Below are positions 1 to 8,563 of a stretch of 64,000 nucleotides of DNA, piece after piece (position 1 is the stretch's first letter; every line of letters starts with the position of its first letter). This DNA is from ENR-C20 sp942493145 (GTDB taxonomy: Bacteria; Bacillota; Clostridia; Acetivibrionales; DTU013), in assembly GCA_942493145.1 (NCBI GenBank), contig OW818679.1, positions 1,736,001-1,800,000 on the forward strand, in the 5' to 3' direction. Under the pieces are notes generated by a model. The model did not search any database. It saw only the letters and a program-made list of their open reading frames with translations, and was not told the origin of the DNA. The translations under genes and the position numbers were made by a program.

Positions 1-314
1 TTTTTCAACTCTTTGTCAAGTTCATTCAGGTCGGGCATTTCCTCAATGCAGTACCTGCACCATACAGCCCAAAAATTCAGTATGACTATTTTGCCTCTAT
101 AATCGGAAAGCCTGACAGTGTTTCCTTCGAGGTCCTTAAGATTGAAATCGGGGGCCATTACGGAGGCCTGCTGGGTGGATGATGCATCCGATGTGCTTTG
201 GGATGGGGATTGCATTGGATTTGCCGGTTTGTATTTTGAATAGAAGGTATATGCGGCAACAAGTACAAGACATACTGCGACTATCCAAATAATAGTACTG
301 GTATTTTTTCTCAT
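1..314 (-). CDS. TlpA-like membrane-anchored thioredoxin (partial, C-terminus off window)
   Basis: Read leftward from the ATG at 314, behind a GAGGAGGAA ribosome binding site; the gene runs off the left edge. The visible part has an N-terminal membrane anchor or signal (about residues 8-22), a Ser/Gln/Thr-rich linker, and then a redoxin-type fold with 'APDFNLKDLEGNTVRLSDY' followed by the active-site pair WCRYC. This is the pattern of extracytoplasmic TlpA/ResA-type thiol-disulfide oxidoreductases, which receive electrons from CcdA. It starts 13 nt after the ccdA stop codon, so the two almost certainly share an operon and act as a reducing pair across the membrane. The exact substrate cannot be told from the visible part. 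Confidence 0.88.
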   Translation of the reverse strand, partial: MRKNTSTIIWIVAVCLVLVAAYTFYSKYKPANPMQSPSQSTSDASSTQQASVMAPDFNLKDLEGNTVRLSDYRGKIVILNFWAVWCRYCIEEMPDLNELDKELK

Positions 315-327
315 AAGAAATTCCTCC

Positions 328-1068
328 TCACCAAGTCAGACTGCCTAAATATTTTAAACTACCTGTGAAAACCAAAATGCCTGCAGCTATCAGAATAACT
401 CCTGATATGATACTTATTGCCCTGCTGTGCCTTTGAATCTGTTTTAATGCACCTTTCAATTTGTCAAAGGCAACGGCTGTAATGATGAAAGGCACTCCAA
501 GACCTACGGAGTATAGCAAAAGAAGTAGTATGCCCTGGTATATCGTTTCAGAATTTCCGGCAATAAAAAGCGCGGAACCTAAAAATGCACCCAGGCATGG
601 GGTCCAGCCAAAGCCAAAAACGACACCGAAAATGATAGAGCTCATAAAGCCCAATCTGTTGAATTTAAATTCAAACCTTTTCTCCATGTTAAGAAAAGGC
701 AATTTAAATATTCCTATGAAATTGAGTCCGAACAAAACCATTATCACACCGCTAATTTTCTGCAGGATGTCTCTGTTGTTCACCAGAAAATGTCCCAATG
801 ACGTAGCCGTAGCCCCAAGAGCGACAAAAACAAGTGTAAACCCGATAACGAAGCCGATTGAATTTGTAATCAGCCTGTTTTTCAGTGCCGGACCGGCGCT
901 CTCTGTTGCTGCGATATCGCTGTTAGTATCCGTTCCTGCCAGATAGAGGAAATAAACAGGGAGCATGGGCAATATGCAAGGTGATATGAAAGTAAGGATA
1001 CCTTCGGCAAAAGTCAGAAAGTATGAAATTGTACTCAGTTTTATCACCTTCTTTATAGTTATTGTCAT
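328..1068 (-). CDS. ccdA: CcdA-type thiol-disulfide transporter
   Basis: A 246-residue protein with six hydrophobic segments. It has the family signatures 'TFAEGILTFISPCILPMLPVYF' (split here only for naming; the Cys lies in SPCILP) in TM1 and 'GWTPCLGAFLGSALF' in TM4. The two Pro-flanked cysteines are the redox pair of CcdA/DsbD membrane domains, which carry electrons from cytoplasmic thioredoxin to extracytoplasmic acceptors. The ATG at 1068 has no good ribosome site. AAGAAGGTG lies just upstream of a CTG at 1038, where CcdA proteins usually begin, so the true start may be there (or GTG at 1047). It is followed at 13 nt by the TlpA-like gene, its likely partner. The promoter carries the 17-nt operator described at 1100-1129. 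Confidence 0.92.
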   Translation of the reverse strand: MTITIKKVIKLSTISYFLTFAEGILTFISPCILPMLPVYFLYLAGTDTNSDIAATESAGPALKNRLITNSIGFVIGFTLVFVALGATATSLGHFLVNNRDILQKISGVIMVLFGLNFIGIFKLPFLNMEKRFEFKFNRLGFMSSIIFGVVFGFGWTPCLGAFLGSALFIAGNSETIYQGILLLLLYSVGLGVPFIITAVAFDKLKGALKQIQRHSRAISIISGVILIAAGILVFTGSLKYLGSLTW

Positions 1069-1099
1069 TATAAAATTATCTCAAGTATCGTGTACTTTT

Positions 1100-1129
1100 A
1101 ATATACCCGTACGGGGTATATTGTAACAT
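1100..1129 (-). promoter_or_regulatory. Promoter of ccdA-tlpA with ATACCC-type operator
   Basis: The palindrome ATACCCGTACGGGGTAT lies at 1103-1119 (arms ATACCC and GGGTAT, 5-nt spacer). On the minus strand it fits exactly between a -35-like ATGTTA (1129-1124) and a -10 TATATT (1105-1100), with 18 nt between them. Three other sites in the window (1204-1220, 15175-15191, 15274-15290) share both sequence pattern and geometry. The sequence resembles operators of the CsoR/CstR family (copper or persulfide sensors) as I remember them. No regulator gene of that family is in the window. Confidence 0.7.
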
Positions 1130-1193
1130 GGATTTATCTCCATGTAAATATTTCATAATTTAATATATTCATAAAAACAAAAAATAAAAGATT

Positions 1194-1223
1194 TTGTTTC
1201 CATATACCTTATGGAGGTATACA
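1194..1223 (+). promoter_or_regulatory. Promoter of the two-component system with ATACCT-type operator
   Basis: TTGTTT (1194-1199) and TATACA (1218-1223) are separated by 18 nt. The inverted repeat ATACCT-TATGG-AGGTAT at 1204-1220 lies between them and overlaps the -10. The arrangement (operator starts 4 nt after the -35 and overlaps the first 3 nt of the -10) is the same as at 15264-15293. This places the response regulator/kinase operon under the same putative repressor as ccdA-tlpA and the Cys-peptide locus. Confidence 0.65.
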
Positions 1224-1293
1224 ATTAATATATAGAATATGGAAGTACATAATCAACAATATAGAATACTTAAAGAAGGTGAACGACATCGAT

Positions 1294-1986
1294 ATGAACA
1301 GGATACAAAAGGACAGGATACTTATTGTAGATGACGAGGATAGAATTCGTGAAATGATAAAGGAATATGTAGGTGCTGAGACCTACAATTTTGATGAAGC
1401 AGCTGATGGTGCTGAGGCCCTTGATTTATTCAGGAAACAGGAATACTCACTTGTAATATTGGATGTGATGATGCCAAAGGTGGATGGCTGGACAGTTTGC
1501 CGTGAAATACGCAAAATATCGCAGGTTCCCGTCATCATGCTTACTGCAAGAGGGGAAGAATACGACAAGCTTTTCGGATTTGAACTGGGTGTGGATGATT
1601 ACCTGGTCAAGCCCTTCAGTCCCAAAGAGCTTATGGCACGTATAAAAGCCATAATAAGGAGAAGTGCGCCGGCAACAGAGAGTATTGCCGGTGAACGTGT
1701 ATCTTTTGGTGGACTGGTTATTGAGTTCAACTCAAGAAATGTCTATGTTGACGGCAAAGTAACAAGCCTCACTCCAAAAGAATATGAATTGCTAAGTTAT
1801 CTGGTTCAAAATCCAAACAGGGTCTTTTCGAGAGACCAGTTGCTGAATTCTGTCTGGGGATATGATTTTCTAGGTGATGACAGAACGGTGGACACTCATG
1901 TAAAAATGCTGCGTGAAAGCCTTGGCGAATATCGCAGGTATATTGTGACAGTTTGGGGAACCGGTTACAAATGGGAGGTAAAATGA
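1294..1986 (+). CDS. OmpR/PhoB-family response regulator
   Basis: About 230 residues. The receiver domain (about 1-120) has the acidic pair 'VDDED' (D13, D14), the phosphoacceptor D57 in 'LDVMMPKVDGW' and the conserved Lys in 'DDYLVKPFSPKEL'. The C-terminal winged helix (about 132-230) ends with 'RTVDTHVKMLR' and 'GTGYKWE', typical of OmpR/PhoB DNA-binding proteins. A GTG at 1279 overlaps the ribosome site AAGAAGGTGA, so the ATG at 1294 is the more likely start. Its stop codon overlaps the ATG of the kinase gene (ATGA at 1983-1986), so the two are translationally coupled. The signal sensed is not evident. Confidence 0.95.
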   Translation: MNRIQKDRILIVDDEDRIREMIKEYVGAETYNFDEAADGAEALDLFRKQEYSLVILDVMMPKVDGWTVCREIRKISQVPVIMLTARGEEYDKLFGFELGVDDYLVKPFSPKELMARIKAIIRRSAPATESIAGERVSFGGLVIEFNSRNVYVDGKVTSLTPKEYELLSYLVQNPNRVFSRDQLLNSVWGYDFLGDDRTVDTHVKMLRESLGEYRRYIVTVWGTGYKWEVK

Positions 1987-3380
1987 AGAGTATTGCATTC
2001 AAGCTCTGGGCCAGTATGATGGCTCTAGTGGCAATTGTCCTCTTATTACTATGGCTTTTCCAGATAGTGTTCCTTAATAGTTTTTATACGGGCATACGGA
2101 TCAATGAAATAATAAAGACCGGCCTGAGTATAACAGAAGGAATCGATGATCTGCAGAGTTTTAAAGACCATTTGGATGAGATGGCCTACAATAACAACCT
2201 GACTGCAGAGCTTCTGGATTTGAACGATAACACCATTTATACGACAGGAACCTCGGGGACCAGCGGAATGATGGGCATGATGAGGAATGCTGTAAGAAAT
2301 GAAGCATTTGAGAAAGCGCTGACGGGTGAAATAATCCAGCTTCAGACTACACATCCACGTTTCAACAGTAAATATATGATTATTGGACTACCTGTCGGCT
2401 CTCCGGGAGAAATTCAGGGTGCGCTTGTTCTGACGCTTCCTTTGGTTCCGGTGGAGGATACGGTTAATATATTAAAAAAGCAACTTGTATATATAACATT
2501 GATCCTTCTGGCTGCTACACTGATTTTGTCCTTTCTGCTTTCAAAGTCCTTCACAAAGCCTATCCGTGATATCAACAAGGTATCACTGGCAATGGCGGGA
2601 GGAAATCTATCCGCCAGGATAAATTCAAGACGCAAAGATGAAATTGGCCGTCTGGCTCAAACGATCAACTACTTGGGAATTGAACTTGCCAAAACGGATC
2701 AGTTGAGGAAGGATATTGTAGCAAACGTATCCCATGAGATCAGGACACCACTCAGTCTTATCAAGGGATATGCAGAGACTATAAGGGATGTAAGCGGCAA
2801 TAATGAGGAAAAGCGCGAAAGACAGCTTGGTATAATCATTGAAGAAAGCGACAGGTTGAGTAAAATCGTAGAGGATATACTGAACCTTTCACAGATGCAG
2901 GCAGGCTTTACCAACCTGAAAATTGGACATATAAATTTTAATGAATTGTTGGAAAGGTTGATAAAAAGATTTGAGATCCTGAGTGAAAGTACCGGAATAT
3001 CCATTACGCTGGATAGTCCGGCTGATGTTATCATGGAAGGCGATGAAGCGAGAATCGAGCAGGTGATGTACAACCTTGTCAACAATGCATTCAATCATTC
3101 ACCGGAAGGGAGTGCCATCCAACTCAGGATATCGGAAAACGGATACAAGTATAAAGTGGAGGTTTCTGACAAGGGCGAGGGTATTCCCAGCGATGAACTG
3201 CAGAATATATGGGAGCGCTTTTACAAGGTTGATAAATCGGGGAAGAGAAAAAGCGCCGGCGGCTCCGGACTCGGACTTTCTATTGTAAAAAGCATTCTGG
3301 AAGCCCACAATGCGTCCTTTGGAGTTGATAGCAAGCCAGGTGCAGGAACGAAATTCTGGTTTGAACTATTAAAAGTCTGA
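1983..3380 (+). CDS. Membrane sensor histidine kinase
   Basis: About 465 residues from the ATG at 1983, behind GGGAGG. The order is TM1 (about 8-32), an extracytoplasmic sensor region of about 130 residues with no recognisable fold, TM2 (about 165-190), a HAMP linker, a HisKA dimerisation domain with phosphoacceptor H251 in 'SHEIRTPLSLIKGY', and a HATPase domain with N-box 'NLVNNAFNHS', G1 'DKGEGIP' and G2 'SGLGLSIV'. It phosphorylates the regulator encoded just upstream, with which it overlaps by 4 nt. The sensor region has a Met/Gly patch 'SGMMGMM'; Met-rich patches can bind copper, but that is only a hint. Confidence 0.95.
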   Translation: MKSIAFKLWASMMALVAIVLLLLWLFQIVFLNSFYTGIRINEIIKTGLSITEGIDDLQSFKDHLDEMAYNNNLTAELLDLNDNTIYTTGTSGTSGMMGMMRNAVRNEAFEKALTGEIIQLQTTHPRFNSKYMIIGLPVGSPGEIQGALVLTLPLVPVEDTVNILKKQLVYITLILLAATLILSFLLSKSFTKPIRDINKVSLAMAGGNLSARINSRRKDEIGRLAQTINYLGIELAKTDQLRKDIVANVSHEIRTPLSLIKGYAETIRDVSGNNEEKRERQLGIIIEESDRLSKIVEDILNLSQMQAGFTNLKIGHINFNELLERLIKRFEILSESTGISITLDSPADVIMEGDEARIEQVMYNLVNNAFNHSPEGSAIQLRISENGYKYKVEVSDKGEGIPSDELQNIWERFYKVDKSGKRKSAGGSGLGLSIVKSILEAHNASFGVDSKPGAGTKFWFELLKV

Positions 3381-3431
3381 TCAGGTAGATTTTTTGGTAC
3401 ACCCTCCCAAAAAGCAAAAAGTTATTGTATA

Positions 3432-3459
3432 GATAATTGTAAAGAAAAAAACAATTATC
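3432..3459. repeat. 9-bp inverted repeat between kinase and secreted protein genes
   Basis: The arms GATAATTGT (3432-3440) and ACAATTATC (3451-3459) are perfectly complementary around an A-rich 10-nt loop. The stem is AT-rich with only a short TTTT after it, so it is a weak terminator candidate at best. It could equally be an operator ahead of the gene at 3483. Confidence 0.4.
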
Positions 3460-3482
3460 ATTTTGGAAGGGGATGAATATCC

Positions 3483-4442
3483 ATGAAGATGAGAATTAAA
3501 AAGTTTAGTATCATCCTGGTTGCAATTGTATGTTTTTTGTCAACGACATTGGTTTCCGCAGCAGGAAATGGTGACACAAAAGGTGATACTTTGCAGGACC
3601 GTTTACGCTTGATGGACCAGACATGCATATCATTATTGGTTTTGGGAGAGGGGTATGGGTCGGGCAGTGGCGGTAGCTCAACAGTCGGTTCAGGTACAAT
3701 GGATGGAAGTGAATCGGATGGGTCACAAAGCAATTCATCGGTTAATAATGCAGCCGGAAACGGAGATGCGTTAAGGGACCAAATACGTCTTATGGACCAG
3801 ACCTGCACTACCCTAAAGGCAGATCTCTCTGAGATAAGCAGAAACTATATTGAACTGGAAAATCAATATCAGGAGGCATTAAGGCAGCAGAATGAAAGCG
3901 AAGCCCAACAACTAAGGGAACAGCTTCAGACTATGGAGCAGGAAAGAATAGACTGCGTCGATCAGTTGAATCAGGTAAGGCTTCAAATGAGAGAGACAAT
4001 CCAAGCTTCATATTCTGAAGAAGAGATGGCAGGGATCAGGGCTGTAGAAATGGAAATGAAGCAAAAATATCCGGAGGACCTTATATTACCTGTAGAAAAT
4101 ATAATTCCCATCGGTTTTACTGTTAAATTTGATACCCCGCCTGTTGTCAGAGAAGGTAGAACCCTCGTACCTGTCAGGGCACTGACTGAGGGCATGGGAG
4201 CAGATGTTAGCTGGAATGCCGTCGACGGTACGATTGTTATTGAGAAAGACGGCTTCATAATGCAGCTTCAGCTGAGAAACAGTATCGCATATGTCAATGG
4301 TGAGGAAGTGGCTATTGACGTTACTCCCGAAATTATAAACAACAGAACGGTTGTACCGCTTAGATTTATATTGCAGCATTTTGGCTATGATGTTGATTGG
4401 AATACTGAAAGCGGATTAATCGAAATCACAGCTCCGGTGTAG
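3483..4442 (+). CDS. Secreted protein with copper amine oxidase N-like (stalk) domain
   Basis: A 319-residue protein with a signal peptide (about 1-26, cleaved near 'VSAAG'). The region after it carries two near-identical motifs, 'LQDRLRLMDQTC' and 'LRDQIRLMDQTC', separated by a Gly/Ser-rich linker. A charged coiled-coil segment follows (about 110-190, with 'QQNESEAQQLREQLQTMEQE'). The C-terminal 115 residues form a copper amine oxidase N-terminal-like domain ('REGRTLVPVRALTEGMGADV', 'NNRTVVPLRFILQHFGYDVDW'). That fold is common in clostridial surface proteins and does not imply enzymatic or copper activity. It is 12 nt upstream of sigI, so it may be cotranscribed with the SigI/RsgI envelope-sensing pair. 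Confidence 0.85.
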   Translation: MKMRIKKFSIILVAIVCFLSTTLVSAAGNGDTKGDTLQDRLRLMDQTCISLLVLGEGYGSGSGGSSTVGSGTMDGSESDGSQSNSSVNNAAGNGDALRDQIRLMDQTCTTLKADLSEISRNYIELENQYQEALRQQNESEAQQLREQLQTMEQERIDCVDQLNQVRLQMRETIQASYSEEEMAGIRAVEMEMKQKYPEDLILPVENIIPIGFTVKFDTPPVVREGRTLVPVRALTEGMGADVSWNAVDGTIVIEKDGFIMQLQLRNSIAYVNGEEVAIDVTPEIINNRTVVPLRFILQHFGYDVDWNTESGLIEITAPV

Positions 4443-4454
4443 TAAGGGTGGTCT

Positions 4455-5183
4455 ATGGATCAGACTCATAACGAACAGGATATTATAAAAGCCAGGGAAG
4501 GAAATGAACTGGCAAGACAAAACATCATAAGGAAAAGCAGGCCGTATATATTGAATGTTGTCAGCCATGTATGCAAAAGATTTGTAACATGGAGTGATGA
4601 TGAAGCCAGTATCGGCCTGCTGGCATTCAACCGTGCGATTAATAGCTTTGAATCAGGCAAGGGTCGGTCGTTTTTCAGTTTTGCCTACTGCCTGATCAAC
4701 CGAGATATGGTGAATTATTTTCGCAAAAACAAATGCCACACGAATGAGATCTCTCTGGACTATAATCAGTATAATCCCTCATCGTTTTCTTTTGATGAAG
4801 CTCAAATATCTGCTGAGGAAATTGAAATATCCATACGCAATTACATGGATAAAGTTGAATCAAGTGAGCTTGCTTGTGAAATATCGGAAATGGATATGGA
4901 GCTGGAGGAATATGGGATCGGATTTGAAGAGCTTGAAGCATCGTCTCCCAGACATCGGGACACGAGGAAGCTTACATTGGGAATGATAAAAGACTTTTTA
5001 AGCGATGATATGTTGATTAATGAATTCAACATAAAAAAGAAATTTCCTGCAGCAGCTTTTGCGAAAAGGAAGGGATATCCATTAAAAACCATTGAAAAAC
5101 ACAGGAAATACCTGATAGCAATGTTGATAATCAAGCTACACCCTGAATGGGAGCACTTATCGGGCTATGTGAGGGTTGATTGA
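4455..5183 (+). CDS. sigI: RNA polymerase sigma-I factor
   Basis: A 242-residue sigma-70-family protein of the SigI type. The N-terminal half carries region 2 ('RFVTWSDDEASIGLLAFNRA' and 'SFFSFAYCLINRDMVNYFRK'). The C-terminal region contains the SigI-specific DNA-binding part ('YPLKTIEKHRKYLIAMLII'). The start ATG at 4455 follows AAGGGTGG. The RsgI-type anti-sigma gene begins 15 nt after the stop, the standard sigI-rsgI arrangement. In Bacillus SigI responds to heat and envelope stress; in cellulolytic clostridia paralogues respond to polysaccharides outside the cell. Which applies here depends on the RsgI sensor, and this one has no carbohydrate-binding domain. Confidence 0.93.
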   Translation: MDQTHNEQDIIKAREGNELARQNIIRKSRPYILNVVSHVCKRFVTWSDDEASIGLLAFNRAINSFESGKGRSFFSFAYCLINRDMVNYFRKNKCHTNEISLDYNQYNPSSFSFDEAQISAEEIEISIRNYMDKVESSELACEISEMDMELEEYGIGFEELEASSPRHRDTRKLTLGMIKDFLSDDMLINEFNIKKKFPAAAFAKRKGYPLKTIEKHRKYLIAMLIIKLHPEWEHLSGYVRVD

Positions 5184-5197
5184 GCGGGGAGAGCTTT

Positions 5198-6469
5198 ATG
5201 ATAAAGATGACCGGTACAGTAGTAAAATTCACAGAAAAATATATAGTGCTTATAATGCCGGATGGCTCCTTTAAAAATGTTAAACGGTTAAGGGGACAGA
5301 CGCCATTAATTGGCGAACGGTTAGCCGTGAATATTGCAAAGGCTCCTTTTTCCAAATACCATTGGGTGGCTGTGGCTGCAGTATTCTGTTTGATTTTTGC
5401 AGCATTTCTGAGATTTGTATTATTTATGCCTGACAATACAAATCCAGCTTATATTGTTGCGTTGGATATAAACCCAAGCATTGAAATTCACACAGATGAT
5501 CAATTCAATATTATGAATGTGACTTCGCTTAATGGAGATGGAGAAATTGTCATTGGTGATACCAGGTATTCAGGTATGGAGCTGTTTGCAGCACTGGAAA
5601 GCATTGTCGGAAAGAGTATAAGTAATGGCTATCTTGTTCAGGAAAAGACGGGTTTTATAAAAATAACTGTTATCTCAATGCAAGGAAATGGGTTTCAATA
5701 TGAAAACAGGATAAGGACAACTCTGCAGGGACTGCTGGAAAAACGAAAAATTGATGCCATGCTGGAAATAGGCACTGCTTCGGCGGGTATACTTGAAGAA
5801 GCACGCCGGTCCAACCTTTCAGTCAACAGGTATATACTTTATCAGGATTTAATTGAAAAAGGAATCGATGTGACGGCAGAGGATGCGGCGAACATGCCTT
5901 TGAAGGAACTTAAGGATTTTGGAACCTTACAAAAGAATGGTGCAGAAAGCAGTATGCCGGATCAGAACAATAATGCCGGAAACACCGGAGCAGGAGCTGT
6001 GGATGCAGTAAAGGACAGTAAAGGCGATACCGGAGAAAACGGTTCTGAAACTCCAGATGATTCAAATAGTGATGCTTCTGAAGTGGAAGGAAATCCAGTT
6101 CCTTATAAAGACAATTCAAAACAGAATGAAATTAAAGGTGAGGAATCCTCGGGAATATCAGGGACTACTTCCGGTGGCAATGCTGATAATGGAAGTGGTA
6201 GTACCGATGTTGAAGCGAATCCGGATATAAACGGGGAGGGAAACGGGACAGTTGAAGGAGATCCGTCCACCGGACAAAGCACTGGAGGAACCGTTAATCC
6301 GCCTTCACCAATACCTTTAATGAACGGCTCACAGACTGATGAAGCTCCAGATCCGGGCCAGGCACCTGAAGGCACAAATAGTGAAGGAACGGGTGGCGGA
6401 AGTACTGACAGCGGCAGTATGGACAAAGGTACGAGTGGCTCAGTGCAAAATTCCGGTAAGAATCAGTAA
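5198..6469 (+). CDS. rsgI: Anti-sigma-I factor RsgI
   Basis: About 423 residues from the ATG at 5198 (an upstream in-frame TTG at 5180 lacks a ribosome site; GGGGAGAG serves the ATG). The N-terminal cytoplasmic RsgI domain (about 1-50, 'MTGTVVKFTEKYIVLIMPDG') binds SigI. A single membrane segment follows (about 54-75), then the conserved extracytoplasmic domain with 'YIVALDINPSIEIHTDDQFN'. From about residue 250 the protein is a low-complexity Gly/Ser/Asn/Glu-rich tail to the end, with no recognisable ligand-binding module. The tail probably spans the wall. It pairs with sigI directly upstream. Confidence 0.93.
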   Translation: MIKMTGTVVKFTEKYIVLIMPDGSFKNVKRLRGQTPLIGERLAVNIAKAPFSKYHWVAVAAVFCLIFAAFLRFVLFMPDNTNPAYIVALDINPSIEIHTDDQFNIMNVTSLNGDGEIVIGDTRYSGMELFAALESIVGKSISNGYLVQEKTGFIKITVISMQGNGFQYENRIRTTLQGLLEKRKIDAMLEIGTASAGILEEARRSNLSVNRYILYQDLIEKGIDVTAEDAANMPLKELKDFGTLQKNGAESSMPDQNNNAGNTGAGAVDAVKDSKGDTGENGSETPDDSNSDASEVEGNPVPYKDNSKQNEIKGEESSGISGTTSGGNADNGSGSTDVEANPDINGEGNGTVEGDPSTGQSTGGTVNPPSPIPLMNGSQTDEAPDPGQAPEGTNSEGTGGGSTDSGSMDKGTSGSVQNSGKNQ

Positions 6470-6660
6470 TTAGTTTAATTTGGTTAGTTTAATTTTTCCT
6501 GTATTTTTATAATCTTTTAATCTTCTATCAAACTTCTATCACAATTGCCCTATATAATCGAATTGTAGGATGATTCTACAGGAGGATTCTGCAGGATGAA
6601 ACCAAAAGATGAAACCAAAAGATGAAATCTGAATTTGATTAAAGAAGGAGCGTGGAATTT
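6470..6660. other. Intergenic region with small direct repeats
   Basis: This 191-nt gap holds a doubled TAGTTTAATTT (about 6471-6496), a candidate -10 TATAAT at 6552-6557 flanked by ACAATT/AATTGT, and doubled GATGAAACCAAAA units near 6594-6620. No terminator with a U-run is clear. The promoter of the gene at 6661 probably lies here. Confidence 0.4.
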
Positions 6661-7122
6661 ATGAAAGTTAAAGGATTTAAGAAGGTTACCGCTATTGTAG
6701 TTGCAGTTTTAGTATTAGGGACTGCAGGAGCCGCTTTTGCAGCGACATATAAAACACCGGCGGAGATTGTATCCGGACTTACCGGAAAGACGGTGGAAGA
6801 GCTCAATACAGCAAGGGCTGCCGGAACATCATATGGCACTATTGCAAGCGATGCAGGAAAGCTTGAAGAATTCAAGGCAGAGATGCTTAAACAGAAGAAA
6901 GCCATTCTTGATCAGAGAGTTAAGGATGGAACACTTACACAGGAAAGAGCAGACGAGATTTATAAGGCAATCGAAGCCAACCAGGCAATTTGCGAGGGTA
7001 CAGGAAGCGCAAGAATGGGCGCGGGAATGGGCGCTGGTTTTGGCGGAGGCCGTGGAATGGGTGGCGGTAGCGGTCTGGGCAGAGGAGCAGGAATGGGCAT
7101 GGGCGGTTGTATATCCCAGTGA
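6661..7122 (+). CDS. Small secreted DUF2680-like protein
   Basis: About 153 residues. A signal peptide (about 1-24, ending 'AAFA') precedes a helical domain with 'TLTQERADEIYKAIEANQA', the hallmark I associate with DUF2680/YckD-like proteins of Firmicutes. The last 40 residues are Gly/Met-rich ('GMGAGFGGGRGMGGGSGLG') and end in a single Cys. The ATG at 6661 is preceded by AAAGAAGGAG at 10-nt spacing; a GTG at 6652 is too close to that site. Function is unknown. The Met/Gly tail could bind soft metals or be structural. Confidence 0.8.
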   Translation: MKVKGFKKVTAIVVAVLVLGTAGAAFAATYKTPAEIVSGLTGKTVEELNTARAAGTSYGTIASDAGKLEEFKAEMLKQKKAILDQRVKDGTLTQERADEIYKAIEANQAICEGTGSARMGAGMGAGFGGGRGMGGGSGLGRGAGMGMGGCISQ

Positions 7123-7159
7123 ACCTACTGCTTGAACAGGTAGACAGATGATGTGAAGT

Positions 7160-7206
7160 ATGCCTGTTGCATGGAGGGATTTGTTTGATCTTCCAGCAAC
7201 AGGCAT
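7160..7206 (+). terminator. Long inverted repeat, possible terminator
   Basis: The 11-bp arms ATGCCTGTTGC (7160-7170) and GCAACAGGCAT (7196-7206) are perfect complements around a 25-nt loop. The following sequence is TGCTTTAT, a weak U-tract. Placed 38 nt after the DUF2680-like gene, it plausibly ends that transcript. Confidence 0.5.
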
Positions 7207-7296
7207 TGCTTTATAAAATGGCTGTTTAGGAATTAAAATGTTTATTTTATTTTTCAATTGGTATATACAGAAAAAGAGAAAAATGGGGTGTGAAGC

Positions 7297-8424
7297 GTGA
7301 AAAGTAACAAGTTTGCCAGAATAATGAGGATTATAATTCTACTTGGTTTATTGGTATATGTAACATATGAATCATACATGCATCAGATCATCGGATCGAG
7401 TAAGGCTCCATCGGTACATGCGCTATGTCCTTTCGGTGCGTTGGAAAGCCTGTACACGTTGCTGTTTGTGGGGAGCTTTATAAAGAGGATATATTCGGGG
7501 ACATTGGTATTACTGGTTCTGACGGTGGTATTGGCAATTCTGTTCCGTCGGAGTTTTTGCGGAATGCTTTGCCCTTTTGGAGCACTACAGGAGCTTTTTG
7601 CAAGGATAGGACAAAAAGTGTTTAAAAAACGTTTTATTATTCCGCCGCAAATTGACAAACCCTTAAGATATCTGAAATATATAATACTTCCACTTACAGT
7701 GTTTATGGCCTGGTATACGGGTACACTATGGATGAATGCATATGACCCTTATTCGGCCTATGCACATATAACGGGTATTTCTGGAGCCATAGAGGAAGAT
7801 CCTCTGGTGATAATTGGATTTATACTGCTGGCAGTGACAGTTGTGGGTTCTTTCCTTTATGACCGGTTCTTCTGCAAATATCTATGCCCTGTAGGCGCAT
7901 TTTACGGTATAATCGGAAAGATAAGCCCTACAAAGGTTGAGCGAAACGATAGTTTGTGTATCAACTGCAAATTATGCAATAAAGTATGTCCGGTCAATAT
8001 CGATGTGGCAAAGTCAGTCAAAGTCACCAGCGCAGAATGTATAAATTGTAATGAATGTGTACTTGTTTGCCCTAAGAAGGGTGCACTCGAAGTCAAGACT
8101 GCTGGCAGGAGAATCCACCCCCTTGTTATGCTCATCATAGTTGTGGGACTGTTTTTTGGAACCATATTAATAGCCCAGTCAACGGGTAATTACCAGATTA
8201 TGCCTGAGGCGCTTAAAGCTGGGGAGGTCATATCTGTTTCTGAGTTAAAAGGTAAATATACCATTGAAGAGTCGGCTGAAGCAACAGGACTCACACTGCA
8301 GGAATTTTATACTAAGCTGGGTATTCCTGAAAATGTACCCAAAGGCACAAAAATGAATGAAATATCAGGCCTGGTCGAGGGTTTTGACTTTGATGCAATT
8401 AAGGCAGAAGCGGGAGGGGAGTAA
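7297..8424 (+). CDS. NapH/YccM-like membrane 4Fe-4S protein
   Basis: A 375-residue membrane protein starting at GTG 7297 behind GGGGTG. About five hydrophobic segments alternate with two copies of the membrane motif FCxxLCPxGA ('FCGMLCPFGALQE', 'FCKYLCPVGAFYG'). Two [4Fe-4S] ferredoxin motifs follow ('CINCKLCNKVCP' and 'CINCNECVLVCP'). A last membrane segment (about 268-288) leads into a C-terminal domain of about 80 residues. Proteins of this class (NapH, NosR-C, YccM) pass electrons across the membrane from quinols or ferredoxin. It stands alone here; the acceptor is unknown. Confidence 0.88.
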   Translation: MKSNKFARIMRIIILLGLLVYVTYESYMHQIIGSSKAPSVHALCPFGALESLYTLLFVGSFIKRIYSGTLVLLVLTVVLAILFRRSFCGMLCPFGALQELFARIGQKVFKKRFIIPPQIDKPLRYLKYIILPLTVFMAWYTGTLWMNAYDPYSAYAHITGISGAIEEDPLVIIGFILLAVTVVGSFLYDRFFCKYLCPVGAFYGIIGKISPTKVERNDSLCINCKLCNKVCPVNIDVAKSVKVTSAECINCNECVLVCPKKGALEVKTAGRRIHPLVMLIIVVGLFFGTILIAQSTGNYQIMPEALKAGEVISVSELKGKYTIEESAEATGLTLQEFYTKLGIPENVPKGTKMNEISGLVEGFDFDAIKAEAGGE

Positions 8425-8519
8425 TCCACGGCTAATACGCTATTGGCAATACGCTGTTAAAATCACAGGGCTAACGCATGAAGACAATTAATGTAAATAA
8501 AATATTAACGATACAACTG

Positions 8520-8563
8520 AAAACCGCTGAAACATGCTAAAAATAAGCATCTTTAGTGGTTTT
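8520..8563. repeat. Hairpin repeat copy 1
   Basis: AAAACCGCTGAAACATGCT, then AAAAATA-type loop sequence, then AGCATCTTTAGTGGTTTT. It folds as a hairpin with ATGCT/AGCAT and AACCGCT/AGTGGTT pairings and a T-run, so it can act as an intrinsic terminator in either direction. It may end the iron-sulfur protein transcript. The same element recurs at 8927-8974. Confidence 0.6.

Noticed and set aside
461..946. 161-codon open frame opposite ccdA
   Set aside because: It is an antisense shadow of a clear membrane protein gene and has no ribosome site or recognisable product.
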